Origin: an uncultured Clostridia bacterium
GTDB lineage: Bacteria; Bacillota; Clostridia; TANB77; CAG-508
Length of the DNA stretch: 64,000 nucleotides
NCBI GenBank assembly: GCA_934149075.1
Contig: CAKPDR010000003.1
Coordinates: 85,609-149,608, forward strand
Reading direction: 5' to 3'
The translations under genes were made by a program, and so were the position numbers. A model generated the notes under the pieces. That model searched no databases, had not been told where the DNA came from, and saw only the letters and a list, made by a program, of their open reading frames with translations. Within the stretch, counting starts at the first letter, position 1. Each line of letters starts with the position of its first letter. Positions 35,489 through 44,971 of this stretch are shown here, piece after piece.

Positions 35489-35501
35489 CCTCGACCATAT
35501 T
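35489..35501. repeat. attR, 13-bp direct repeat
   Basis: CCTCGACCATATT, an exact copy of attL and of the tRNA-Pro 3' end, marks the right boundary. Confidence 0.88.
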
Positions 35502-35561
35502 TATAGCTGTTTTCAAGAAAATTTGAAAGAACTTGAAAGCAGTTTTTATTATATAAAGATA

Positions 35562-35785
35562 CTATTTTCTATAATAGTAGCATGGAAACTTTATTCTTTC
35601 CATGCTATTTATCCCATCTTCATATCTTTCAAGATTAATATTATTCTCTTCAACATTAATGTAGTCACCTTTATTCATAGCATCAATAAATTCTGCCCCC
35701 TCTATTCCAAATCCATTTATAAACTCGGCTATTTTGTTTTTACTTGTCTTTTTAATCCTTGAACAATTTTCCATTCATCACTCAT
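35562..35785 (-). pseudogene. Short gene remnant with a likely frameshift
   Basis: A good GGAGGAAAAAT-ATG site at 35785 starts 'MSDEWKIVQGLKR', which soon ends. The overlapping frame continues as 'KTSKNKIAEFINGFGIEGAEFIDAMNKGDY' to a stop at 35562. A one-base shift near 35745 would join them into a protein of about 75 residues. The family is not recognised. It lies in host DNA just beyond attR. Confidence 0.35.
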
Positions 35786-35846
35786 ATTTTTCCTCCATAC
35801 ATAAAATGTAATAACCTAATAACATACTATCGTTATAAAAAGTAGC

Positions 35847-38465
35847 CTATAAGCTACTTTCTATTTTACGTTCTTGTTTTCTAAAATAAATAACCTTAAC
35901 AATATTCATAGAATCAAACTTCTTTTGCAATTCAACAATAAGTATAGGAAGTAATGAAATTCCAATTGTAATAAACCATTGATGTTGAGTTAGAGGAACA
36001 ACTTTAAACATATCAGCCAATACTGGAATCCATACAACAATAGTTTGAACAATAACACCTAGTACAAAACTCCAAATCAAATACTTATTCTCAAATAAAC
36101 CTATTTTGAATATAGATTGTTCACTTTTTATGTTGAAACTGTGGATAAGTTCTAATAATCCTAAAGAAACAAACGCCATTGTTCTTGCAACATCTAAGCC
36201 ATAACATTTATTTCCTATTCCAAATGCTACAAGTGTTAATACTCCAATCATAATACCTTCAACAACTATTTTATTCCATAATCCATCTGCAAAAATGCCC
36301 TTTTTGTTATCAACTGGCGGTCTTTTCATAATATCCTTTTCAGCAGGCTCTAGTCCTAATGCAATTGCTGGCAATGAGTCTGTTACTAAATTTATCCACA
36401 ATAATTGAATCGCTAACAATGGAGATTTTAATCCTAGAACAAGTCCCATAAATACTGTTACTATTTCGCCTATATTTGTTGCAATCAAAAAATGTATTGC
36501 TTTTTTGATATTATCATATATGTTTCTTCCTTGTTTTACTGCCTTTACTATTGTTACAAAATTATCATCTGCCAATATCATATCAGCTGCATTTTTGGCA
36601 ACATCTGTCCCGTTTTTTCCCATTGCAATTCCTATATCTGCACATTTTAATGCAGGACTATCATTTACACCATCGCCTGTCATTGCAACAACATTTCCAT
36701 CACTTTGCCAAGCTTTTACTATTCTAACTTTATGCTCTGGCGTAACTCTTGCAAATACTGAATATTTTTTTATATCTCTTACTAATTGCTCTTGAGAAAT
36801 TTGGTCAAGCTCTTTTCCTGTTATTGCTTTATCATGTGGTGCTAAAATATTTAACTCTTTCGCTATAGCTTTTGCTGTTGCAATATGGTCACCTGTTATC
36901 ATTACAGTTTTTATTCCTGCCTTTTTACATGTTCGTACTGCTTCTTTTACTCCTTCTCTTGGGGGATCTATCATTCCTATTAACCCTACAAAGTTTAATC
37001 CATCTTCTAATAAATTCATTTCTGAGCTTCTAGGTAATCTATCTATTTCTTTATACGCAACCGCAATTACCCTTAATGCCTTTTCTGCCATTTGCTGATT
37101 TTCTACTTCTAGTCTATTTTTTTCCGCACTGATTAAATCACATTTATTTAATAAAATATCTGGTGCACCTTTTGTTATAACAAGATATCTTCCTCTATAT
37201 TTATGTATTGTTGTCATCATTTTTCTGTTTGAATCAAATGGAATTTCTGCAATTCTGGGCATTTCCTTGTATAAATTATTTTTATCCAAATTATGTTTAA
37301 GTCCATTTTGTACTAATGCAATTTCTGTAGGCTCACCATTTACCTTTGTTTGTCCATTTTGAAGGACAATATTACTATCTGTACACATCATAGCTAATTT
37401 ACTTGCTAACATTGTATCGCTTGCATTTATTTCTACAACAGTCATTTTGTTTTGAGTTAATGTACCAGTTTTGTCTGAACAAATAACATTACTACATCCT
37501 AGCGTTTCTACTGCCGGCAACTTTCGAATTATGCTATTATTTTTTGCCATTTTACTTACTCCAATTGATAGCATAATTGTAACAATTGCAGGTAAGCCTT
37601 CTGGAATTGCTGCAACTGCTAATCCTACTGAAGTCATAAACATTTCGATTGGATCGATGTGTTTTATCATTCCTATAAAAAATATAAGTACACAAATTAC
37701 TAAACATACTATTCCTAATGTTTTTCCCACTTGTGCCAATTTCTTTTGTATAGGTGTTTCTGGCGTTTCATCTTCCATTATCATATTAGCAATTTGTCCA
37801 ACTTTAGTATTCATACCAGTTTCTGTTACAACAGCTTTTCCATGTCCATTTACAACAATACTTGCCATAAATACCATATTTAACATGTCACCTAATGGAA
37901 CATCATTTTGTGCTACCATATCTGAATTTTTTAAGACCGGTTCTGTTTCTCCTGTTAAACTTGATTCTTCTATTTTTAAATTATGGCTTTCTAATAGCCT
38001 GCAATCTGCTGGCACATAAATTCCTGCTTCTAGTTCTACAATATCTCCTGGAACTAAGTCTTCTGCATGAATTTCTTGTATTCTTCCATCTCTTATTACT
38101 TTTGCTTTTGGTGGAGTCATTTGTTTTAATGCTTCAATTGATTTTTCTGCTTTCGCTTCTTGAATTACTCCCATAAGTGCATTAAATACTACAATTGCTA
38201 TTATTATTATTGAATCAACATAGTCATTTTCTCCTTGAAAATATGATGTAACTGCTGATAAAATTGATGCTATTATTAAGATGATAATCATAAAGTCATT
38301 AAATTGCTTTATAAATTTTATTAATAATGTTTCTTTTTTCTTTTCTTCTAGTTTGTTACTACCATATTTTTGTTTTCTAGTTTGTACTTCTCTTTGTGTT
38401 AAACCAGTCCCCTGCTTTGTCCCTAGTTTTTGCACAACTTCTTCTTTTCTTAATGTTTCCCACAT
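35847..38465 (-). CDS. P-type Ca2+-transporting ATPase (P2 class)
   Basis: The 872-aa cation pump uses ATP to export Ca2+ (or a related cation). An N-terminal cation-ATPase domain precedes the actuator 'SSLTGETEP' near residues 168-176. The Ca2+-binding helix contains PEGLPA near 290-295, the phosphorylation site is 'SDKTGTLTQNKM' near 332-343, and the hinge is 'MTGDGVNDSPALK' near 595-607. The C-terminal helices ('NLVTDSLPAIALGLEP') complete the 2A/PMCA-like layout. Substrate is assigned from the PEGLP motif and C-terminal sequence. AAGGAGG precedes the ATG; the gene stands alone. Confidence 0.9.
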   Translation of the reverse strand: MWETLRKEEVVQKLGTKQGTGLTQREVQTRKQKYGSNKLEEKKKETLLIKFIKQFNDFMIIILIIASILSAVTSYFQGENDYVDSIIIIAIVVFNALMGVIQEAKAEKSIEALKQMTPPKAKVIRDGRIQEIHAEDLVPGDIVELEAGIYVPADCRLLESHNLKIEESSLTGETEPVLKNSDMVAQNDVPLGDMLNMVFMASIVVNGHGKAVVTETGMNTKVGQIANMIMEDETPETPIQKKLAQVGKTLGIVCLVICVLIFFIGMIKHIDPIEMFMTSVGLAVAAIPEGLPAIVTIMLSIGVSKMAKNNSIIRKLPAVETLGCSNVICSDKTGTLTQNKMTVVEINASDTMLASKLAMMCTDSNIVLQNGQTKVNGEPTEIALVQNGLKHNLDKNNLYKEMPRIAEIPFDSNRKMMTTIHKYRGRYLVITKGAPDILLNKCDLISAEKNRLEVENQQMAEKALRVIAVAYKEIDRLPRSSEMNLLEDGLNFVGLIGMIDPPREGVKEAVRTCKKAGIKTVMITGDHIATAKAIAKELNILAPHDKAITGKELDQISQEQLVRDIKKYSVFARVTPEHKVRIVKAWQSDGNVVAMTGDGVNDSPALKCADIGIAMGKNGTDVAKNAADMILADDNFVTIVKAVKQGRNIYDNIKKAIHFLIATNIGEIVTVFMGLVLGLKSPLLAIQLLWINLVTDSLPAIALGLEPAEKDIMKRPPVDNKKGIFADGLWNKIVVEGIMIGVLTLVAFGIGNKCYGLDVARTMAFVSLGLLELIHSFNIKSEQSIFKIGLFENKYLIWSFVLGVIVQTIVVWIPVLADMFKVVPLTQHQWFITIGISLLPILIVELQKKFDSMNIVKVIYFRKQERKIESSL

Positions 38466-38525
38466 AATTTTCCTCCTTGTTTTTCTTTTAGTAAAATTGT
38501 ATGTGGCTTGTCTTTTATTTATTAC

Positions 38526-38556
38526 AAAAAAACTACCCGAATCACGGGTAGTTTTT
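38526..38556 (-). terminator. Bidirectional terminator
   Basis: AAAAACTACCC and GGGTAGTTTTT form a perfect 11-bp stem with a 6-nt loop, just after the stop of the 153-aa gene. Confidence 0.85.
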
Positions 38557-38559
38557 CTC

Positions 38560-39021
38560 TTAACTTATTTTTTTTTCAAAAAATGTCATTGGCTCTAATA
38601 CATTAATTGTATCAACGAGTTCTTCAATTCCTTTTTCATTTCCTGTTTTTACTTGATACGCTATATGCGTATCATTTTCATAGTAAAATTTCATTGCACT
38701 ATGTATATATAATGCTGAATTGATATTTCCCCAAGTATTTGAAATGTTTTCATCAACTTCTACATAATCGACATCTTTTTTTTGTGCATTTATTATTAAA
38801 ATAATAGGTTTTTTATTTAATTCGATCAGTTTTTTTGATGTTTCTCTAAAACTTGGTGTAATTCCTTTCTCAACATTATATACTAATATTGTGTTTTTAC
38901 TCTCTTCAATATTTCTAACTACATTGATACCATTTTTTTGGAATTCTTTTATAAGATAATTTCTTACCTCATCTTCCTCCTTTCTGTATTCTTCGTCAAT
39001 TAAAATTGCTACACTACTCAT
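38560..39021 (-). CDS. Small protein of unknown function
   Basis: The 153-aa protein starts at ATG 39021 after AAGGAGG. The first half alternates strands and helices ('SVAILIDEEYRKEED', 'NTILVYNVEKGITPSF', 'KKPIILIINAQKKDVDYV'), reminiscent of a flavodoxin/TIR-like alpha/beta fold. No catalytic motif is evident, and a TIR assignment is not supported. The C-terminus is acidic. It ends in a strong terminator and appears monocistronic. Confidence 0.5.
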   Translation of the reverse strand: MSSVAILIDEEYRKEEDEVRNYLIKEFQKNGINVVRNIEESKNTILVYNVEKGITPSFRETSKKLIELNKKPIILIINAQKKDVDYVEVDENISNTWGNINSALYIHSAMKFYYENDTHIAYQVKTGNEKGIEELVDTINVLEPMTFFEKKIS

Positions 39022-39097
39022 GTTAATTAACCTCCTTATAGTTAGCAAATAAGTTAAAAATTACTATATATATTATAGCACTCATTTACATAATTTG

Positions 39098-39403
39098 TCA
39101 ACGATTCAATAATAATTTTATTCTAACCATATCCGCTAATTCCAAGTTTTCTAATTTCATTTCCCCATTCATAATCTTCTGGTATAAATCGATTGTCTTC
39201 TTTTTTTCTGTTTCATAATCTAAATCTTGAACATAAACATATCTCTTTTTATTTTTCTGAAGTTTTTGTATATCACTATTTATATTAGTACTATTTTGAT
39301 TTTCTTTATATTTACTATATTTTTCTGTTTTAAAAAACTTCTTTCTTAACCATATCAAAATTTTAGAAAATAAATTATTAGGTCGAAGAATCAAGTTATT
39401 CAT
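39098..39403 (-). CDS. Small basic protein coupled to the helicase gene
   Basis: The 101-aa protein overlaps the helicase stop by four bases (ATGA), so it is translationally coupled. It has a basic N-terminus (residues 1-40, 'WLRKKFFKTEKYSKY') and a helical C-terminus with 'DLYQKIMNGEMKLENLELAD' near 72-91. I do not recognise it. Coupling implies a role with the helicase. Confidence 0.5.
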   Translation of the reverse strand: MNNLILRPNNLFSKILIWLRKKFFKTEKYSKYKENQNSTNINSDIQKLQKNKKRYVYVQDLDYETEKKKTIDLYQKIMNGEMKLENLELADMVRIKLLLNR

Positions 39404-42400
39404 CTTCCATCACCTTCCAATCCTTCTTTTATATTTTTATATTTATGATCAATTGTTTCCTCAGTTTTTTTATATTCCTTTATCGCTTTGGAAGTAGAAT
39501 CCTTTAGAAAACTTACTCCATTTATTTCTATTTTGGTTCCATTTCCTTCATTTAATTTTTTTACCTCTTCTAAAAATTCCTTAGTAGTAAGTCCAGCTTT
39601 TTTACTCATTTTACTTAACATAGATTTTTCAGTTTTTATTTCTTCTTCTTTAATTTTTTTATCTAAATATTTATCATATTCTCTCTTGAAACTTGGGATT
39701 TCTCTTGCTAATATTGATATTCTATTTCTTTTGTCTGTTGAAAATTCAGGATTTAGCAAACTATCAACACCTTCAAATTCCATTCCATTTCTTGTATCTT
39801 CTTTAAAAAATACATCCGGATGGTACTTTATAGAATTTAAAATACATCTTTCAATATAACCTTTTGCTTGCTCTAAATTTATTAACACATTATTTGAATC
39901 ACAAAAATTATGGTTATTTTCTAGTGTTTCTTGCAACACCTGTTCTATGCTAAAATGGGTACCATCTTCGTTGCAACCATACATGAATTCTTCAATAAAT
40001 TTTCTAGAATCAATAAGTTCTTGAGATAATTTTCCGGATCTATCACACCCATTTGGTCCATATTTAATTCCTGTTATCCATGAATACTCATTAAATTTAC
40101 TATTTACTCTTATAAAATTGTCCTCTCTTGATTTCTTACTTTTTTCTCTACTAATGCAAAAAACACTTTCATCTTCATCTACTACAAATCCTTCTTCATT
40201 TTTCTTTGCCATTTTTCCTTTTACTTTTTCAAATTTATTTTCTTCGAAATACTGTTTTCCAAAAATATCTAAGAGTTCATTTATTTTTTTTGAATCACCT
40301 ATATCTATTCCTTTTATTTGTGTAATTTCTAATTTTCTCAATGTTTCTAATGAGTATTTTGTTATATATGGTGCTATATTTTTGTCTGTTTCTTTTTTTG
40401 TTCCACTTGTTAATAACAATCCTCTTATATAAGCTAATTCTTCTCCTAAATTATAATCTTCAATTACACCATTCTTTTCTTTTAAAACAGTATATCTCTT
40501 ATTTTTTGCATCAATATCAAATTCTTCATTAGCAGTTGTATAATTTGTTAAGTCTTTTACTATTTTATTTATTTCATTTTGTGGAAAATTTTGTTTTAGA
40601 AATTCTTTCAATTCTAAATTTTTAAAGTCTGATACCTTTTCACTTTTTCCTTTTGAATTAGCATATTCAAAATATATTCCATCTGGAAATTCCATATCTT
40701 CTTTATAATTTTTTATTATGCTTAATACATTCAATAATTTTTTTATTCTATAATCATCATTTCGTGATTTTATGTCTTCTACATATTCATTAACTCTTTG
40801 TTGTAATGGTGTTAACTCAAAAAAGTCTTGACCTGATATTTCACTTTCTGAAGGTTCCAAATTTTCTTTTCTTTCAAGATTTTTTGATGAAATTTGATAT
40901 TTGCTCATCAATCCATCTATTTGTGTTTTGATTTCATCAATTGATTTATTAAATCCTGAATTATTCATGTTTGTATATCTATTCATTAATTTTTTTAGTA
41001 TTAAACCATATCTGATTTCTTGTTGATTATTTTTATAGTCTTTGTTTACATCAGGAATTTTATTTTTTTCTTCAATCCAGTTGCATATTTCTTCTAATTT
41101 AGATAAATCGTATTCTGGTGAAAATTTTTCTGTGTAATTATTTACTAAATAATTATACCTATTGCAAGCAAGGTCTACTACAGATGGCCTTTGCATATCT
41201 TTTTCACTAGGTGAATGTATAGTCCTTCCTATTCTTTGTGAATATACTATTTCAGAATTTGTTTTAGAATACATAAAAACACCCTTGGTTCCATCTAAAT
41301 GTATTCCTTCATCTAATAATTTTTTTGATAAAACAATATGTACCTTTTTTCTTCCATTTTGTTCTTCCTCTTTATTTTTTTCTGATATTTCATCTAACTT
41401 GTTTTTGTCATTTTCATAGTGAATTTCAATATCATCAGCATTTTCAAAGGCTTTTTCTAATTCATATTTTATTCTTTCTTTTTCACTTTCTATATACTGA
41501 TCATTTGTTTTATATAATTTTTTTAAGATTTCACCTTCAAAATTATTAATACTTGCAATATAAATTCCGCCTTTAGCATCTTTTATAGCTTTTTTTGCTA
41601 AATTTATTCTACTTTCTTGCATTCCTGAAGCAATCTTTCTGAAACTTTTAGCACCATTAAATAACTCTTTTTCTAAATTTACTATTTGGGCTTCAAATTC
41701 CTTTTTTTGCTTGCCATTGCTAGTATTAGAAGCTTTGTGATTTAACATCATATATTCCCTCATTGCAGGTTCATTAATGTCAATTTTATTATTTTCTATT
41801 ATTTGGTTGAATTTTATTAAGTTTCTTAGTTTTATAGAAGCGTTTTTTCCATACTCATTATTAATTTCAAAAGAGTCCATGATTGGTTCAATAATTTCAC
41901 TTTTTTGAATTTCTTTTTCTTCTTCAGTCAATTCTTCTTTATCATCTATGTTTTTAAAAGATGTTGTTAATTGATTTAAATAATTTGTGAATTCAGTTTT
42001 TCCCATAAGTGCTATATCCCAATCATAATTTTTAGGTGCAACAACCAATCCATCTCTTAGTGCATCTTCTAAATAAATTTCATTTGCCATATATTGCTCT
42101 CGAGATAAAATATTTTCTTTTCCGTATACAAATTCTGCAATATTGTCCATAGGAGTATTTTGGTCACTTCTTTCAGGCGTAGCTGTTATTGCGAATATTT
42201 TAGCATTTGGGTTCGCTGATATTATATTTTTTATAAGAGTTTCCCAATTTTCAGCTCCACTTCTATGTACTTCATCAAATATAATTAAATCATATCCCGA
42301 AAAATCTTTATTCTTATCTGTAGCATAACAAAAAGTATCTAAACCTACTTTTTTTCCTGATTCTTGTAATTCATCTTTCATCTTTTTTTCAAATTGCTCA

Positions 42401-42675
42401 TTAATTGCATTTGTTGGAGAAACAAATAATACTCTTAATTTATCCCTATTTTTGTATAAATCTTGTTTTTCTTCTAATAAGTTCTGAGCCATATATTGTA
42501 TAAGACCATACGACATGTATGTTTTTCCTCCACCTGTTGGAAAAACAACTGAAGTATAACGATTATATTCTGAATGTTTTTCAAATAATATTCTATTTAT
42601 TTTATCATAAGTATCATTTTGATATTTTCTTCCACTCAAATCTAAGTGATCACCTTCGACTTTTGTATATCCCAT
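39400..42675 (-). CDS. DEAD/DEAH-box helicase of restriction/defence type
   Basis: The start is ATG 42675, six bases after GGAGG. The 1091-aa superfamily 2 enzyme has motif I 'VFPTGGGKTYMS' near residues 43-54, motif II 'LIIFDEVHRSGAENW' near 129-143, motif III 'ITATPERSD' near 161-169, and motif VI 'QRIGRTIHSP' near 477-486. The long C-terminal part (550-1091) has no nuclease motif I can identify. It resembles HsdR/Helicase-C family proteins without the N-terminal nuclease. A helical spacer of about 200 residues separates the two RecA lobes. The role could be antiphage defence or DNA processing. Confidence 0.7.
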   Translation of the reverse strand: MGYTKVEGDHLDLSGRKYQNDTYDKINRILFEKHSEYNRYTSVVFPTGGGKTYMSYGLIQYMAQNLLEEKQDLYKNRDKLRVLFVSPTNAINEQFEKKMKDELQESGKKVGLDTFCYATDKNKDFSGYDLIIFDEVHRSGAENWETLIKNIISANPNAKIFAITATPERSDQNTPMDNIAEFVYGKENILSREQYMANEIYLEDALRDGLVVAPKNYDWDIALMGKTEFTNYLNQLTTSFKNIDDKEELTEEEKEIQKSEIIEPIMDSFEINNEYGKNASIKLRNLIKFNQIIENNKIDINEPAMREYMMLNHKASNTSNGKQKKEFEAQIVNLEKELFNGAKSFRKIASGMQESRINLAKKAIKDAKGGIYIASINNFEGEILKKLYKTNDQYIESEKERIKYELEKAFENADDIEIHYENDKNKLDEISEKNKEEEQNGRKKVHIVLSKKLLDEGIHLDGTKGVFMYSKTNSEIVYSQRIGRTIHSPSEKDMQRPSVVDLACNRYNYLVNNYTEKFSPEYDLSKLEEICNWIEEKNKIPDVNKDYKNNQQEIRYGLILKKLMNRYTNMNNSGFNKSIDEIKTQIDGLMSKYQISSKNLERKENLEPSESEISGQDFFELTPLQQRVNEYVEDIKSRNDDYRIKKLLNVLSIIKNYKEDMEFPDGIYFEYANSKGKSEKVSDFKNLELKEFLKQNFPQNEINKIVKDLTNYTTANEEFDIDAKNKRYTVLKEKNGVIEDYNLGEELAYIRGLLLTSGTKKETDKNIAPYITKYSLETLRKLEITQIKGIDIGDSKKINELLDIFGKQYFEENKFEKVKGKMAKKNEEGFVVDEDESVFCISREKSKKSREDNFIRVNSKFNEYSWITGIKYGPNGCDRSGKLSQELIDSRKFIEEFMYGCNEDGTHFSIEQVLQETLENNHNFCDSNNVLINLEQAKGYIERCILNSIKYHPDVFFKEDTRNGMEFEGVDSLLNPEFSTDKRNRISILAREIPSFKREYDKYLDKKIKEEEIKTEKSMLSKMSKKAGLTTKEFLEEVKKLNEGNGTKIEINGVSFLKDSTSKAIKEYKKTEETIDHKYKNIKEGLEGDGR

Positions 42676-42844
42676 TATTTCCTCCAATTTTCAACCTTTG
42701 TTGTTATCCATATTTATTATCTGAATAATTTTTTTCTGAAAATAAATTATTTGTTTGTGCTATTTATAATGATACACTATTTTATTTTTTTCTTCAATAT
42801 AAAACTCAAAAATATTATCAATGAATTTATCACGTGAATTATAT

Positions 42845-42870
42845 AAAAAGGGGTCCTATTTAGGACACCC
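42845..42870 (-). terminator. Terminator after the 205-aa gene
   Basis: Minus strand GTCCTAAATAGGAC stem-loop extended by GGG/CCC, followed by five T. It lies 35 bp past the stop at 42905. Confidence 0.7.
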
Positions 42871-42904
42871 TCTTCTCCTTTCCTTAATATTTTTTCGAAA
42901 AATG

Positions 42905-43522
42905 CTACAAGATTTTACTCACTGTAGTTGTAAAATCTTGGATTTCTTCTACATATCTTGGTCTTATATATTTAACACCCGCCTTCTTTCTCAGAGACTT
43001 TACATTCATATCTTCTGTTAATCCCATAAAAGATACTAACTCTACAAAGTCTCCAATGTACATTTTCGAGTTTCTGTTGCCGAACCCTTCATTCAGCCTT
43101 CCGACCTGTGAAATATGGCAGAGCCTAATGGTCTTTGTTACTGAAAAACCACCTTTTTCCTGTCCCAAAGTCATGAATATATCTTCACAACCTGAAACAC
43201 CTTGCCTATTCCATATTTTGTACAGTTTCTTTCTTTCTTCTTTTTGATATTCTAAAATTAACCTTCGAACATCACGGTCTCCTAAAAGAGCCCAAAAAAG
43301 ATTTGTTGCATATGGCATCGTTCCTGTAAGGAACTGAACCTCAATCTTTTTTTCAAAATAATTTACTTCTAATCCTACAGTTGAGAATATTGAATCTCCC
43401 CAATCTGAAGGACTATAAATTTTCATTTCTTTTCTTATCCGTCCTCTACGCGGATTTCCATTTTCAGCTGGAAATTCAGGAATCATAATACCTTTCTGTT
43501 TCATTATCTCATTCATTCTCAT
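42905..43522 (-). CDS. Unknown protein with composition unlike its neighbours
   Basis: The 205-aa protein starts at ATG 43522 after AAAGGA. It is basic, with Arg- and Gly-containing stretches such as 'NGNPRRGRIRKEMKIY' and 'LLGDRDVRRLILEYQKEERK', and uses more G/C-ending codons than nearby genes, which suggests recent transfer. No recognised domain; a fold of mixed strands is plausible. It has its own terminator and an AT-rich upstream region. Confidence 0.5.
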   Translation of the reverse strand: MRMNEIMKQKGIMIPEFPAENGNPRRGRIRKEMKIYSPSDWGDSIFSTVGLEVNYFEKKIEVQFLTGTMPYATNLFWALLGDRDVRRLILEYQKEERKKLYKIWNRQGVSGCEDIFMTLGQEKGGFSVTKTIRLCHISQVGRLNEGFGNRNSKMYIGDFVELVSFMGLTEDMNVKSLRKKAGVKYIRPRYVEEIQDFTTTVSKIL

Positions 43523-43645
43523 AGCACTTTTCCTTTATGCCTCTTTTATGAGGTCTTTTATTGGATTTTTACAAAACATATTTATGTTGTAAATATATTA
43601 CAACACGCATTATATGATAAGTAAAATTAATTTTTCTAATCATTA

Positions 43646-44041
43646 TTATAAGATTAGCTGATTTTTTTTTATAACATAACTAATAAATATTGATAACTTT
43701 TCCTTTACATCATTTGAATACGATAAGTAATTATAATTTAATGAATCACATAAATATTCTAAATTAATTATTCCTTCATCAAAATTAATATCTATTATTA
43801 TTATCTCATCATCATTATCAAACATTCTTTTATCAATCAATTCTTCAACATTAAATTTAATATATTCTTGATTTTCTATTTTATTTTTAAATATTTTACT
43901 ATCTTTCTTTACAAGAATATCTGCCGTATTTCCATCTATATCTGAAACTTTATATCTAAAATATTCTAAATTCAGTTCATTTTTTAAATATTTAATTAAT
44001 CTATCAATAATAAAATCTTTTTCTGGATATTGCTGAATCAT
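43646..44041 (-). CDS. Small acidic protein of unknown function
   Basis: The 131-aa protein follows AAAGGA at a proper distance and begins 33 bp after the LysR gene in the same direction. It is strongly acidic with runs such as 'DNDDEIIIIDINFDEG' (75-90) and contains no Cys, signal or membrane segment apart from one Cys near 102. It may be part of the Csx3-LysR transcript. Family unknown. Confidence 0.5.
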   Translation of the reverse strand: MIQQYPEKDFIIDRLIKYLKNELNLEYFRYKVSDIDGNTADILVKKDSKIFKNKIENQEYIKFNVEELIDKRMFDNDDEIIIIDINFDEGIINLEYLCDSLNYNYLSYSNDVKEKLSIFISYVIKKNQLIL

Positions 44042-44074
44042 TTGTTATCCTTTCTTTAAATATCAAATAAATAA

Positions 44075-44968
44075 TTAATTTTGATTATAATATTTTTTTA
44101 TTTCTTTTACTAATTCTAAAGTTGCTTTATTGCACATATTTTTCTTTAATGTTGCAATCCCTTCTTCTGCGTCATTAGCACTAATTTTTTTTATAATTTT
44201 AATATCACCTATAATATCATTCAATGCTTCAATCTTTGCAAATCCTATTCCCACATCACTCATTACTAGATTTTTCATAATTGATGTACTTGATACTTCA
44301 TAATTTGGATTTATTTCTATATTATTATTTTTCAAATATTCATTTAATATTTTACTTTTAGAAGAATATGTTTTTGGAAATACAAATTTACATTCTTCTA
44401 TATTTTCTAAATTCTTTATGTTATGCTCTTTAGCATAGCTTTTACTACAAAATAAACAATATTGAGATTTCTTTATTGGAAGAACTTCTACATTTGAATA
44501 TTTATTTAATTTAAATGGTAAATTTAACACAACTAAATCTAATTCTCCATTAGCCAACTTTTGTATTAAACCATCTGTGATTCCACTATTTATTAAAATA
44601 TCTACATTAGGATATTTATTTATAAATTCAATCATCGGATTTATAATTAAAGAATTTACTAGCGAATTTCCTCCACCAATTCTTATCTTTCCTTTTTCTA
44701 AATTTATATATTTTGAAAATATATTTTCAGCATTACTCATAGTTTCTATACTATCTTTTATATATTCATATAAGTTTCTCCCTTCTTCTGTCAATTCTAC
44801 TCCATTTTTATTTCTATAAAATACTTTTCCTCCAAGTATAGTTTCTAATTTTTGTATAGATTGAGTAACTGCAGACTGCGAAATATACATACTTTCAGCA
44901 GTCTTTGAAATATTCTTATGTTTTACAACTTCACAAAATACTCTATATAATTCTAAATCTGCATTCAT
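44075..44968 (-). CDS. LysR-family transcriptional regulator
   Basis: The 297-aa protein has the LysR winged helix at residues 1-60 ('ISKTAESMYISQSAVTQSIQKLE' near 20-42) and a substrate-binding domain (about 90-295) with 'ELDLVVLNLP' and 'IIKKI'. The inducer is unknown. Its ribosome site GGAGG lies inside the last codons of the Csx3-like gene and its ATG comes 3 bp after that stop, so expression is coupled. LysR genes are usually divergent from their targets; this head-to-tail arrangement is atypical and suggests it belongs to the same functional unit. Confidence 0.9.
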   Translation of the reverse strand: MNADLELYRVFCEVVKHKNISKTAESMYISQSAVTQSIQKLETILGGKVFYRNKNGVELTEEGRNLYEYIKDSIETMSNAENIFSKYINLEKGKIRIGGGNSLVNSLIINPMIEFINKYPNVDILINSGITDGLIQKLANGELDLVVLNLPFKLNKYSNVEVLPIKKSQYCLFCSKSYAKEHNIKNLENIEECKFVFPKTYSSKSKILNEYLKNNNIEINPNYEVSSTSIMKNLVMSDVGIGFAKIEALNDIIGDIKIIKKISANDAEEGIATLKKNMCNKATLELVKEIKKYYNQN

Positions 44969-44971
44969 ACT

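Larger units (their letters stand above)
26473..35501. mobile_element. Decayed integrative mobilizable element in tRNA-Pro
   Basis: The element is about 9.0 kb, bounded by a 13-bp direct repeat. It carries a rep fragment, a relaxase, an excisionase-like gene and a tyrosine integrase next to the right end, plus a seven-gene minus-strand cargo. rep, the relaxase and the integrase each contain stops or frameshifts, so it can no longer move on its own, while all cargo ORFs are open. Such tRNA-targeting elements with the integrase at one end are typical of Firmicutes. TTCCGCA motifs cluster inside both ends. Confidence 0.88.

Noticed and set aside
38560..39021. TIR-domain defence protein
   Set aside because: The alternating strand/helix pattern is suggestive, but the catalytic Glu context and BB-loop are not recognisable.
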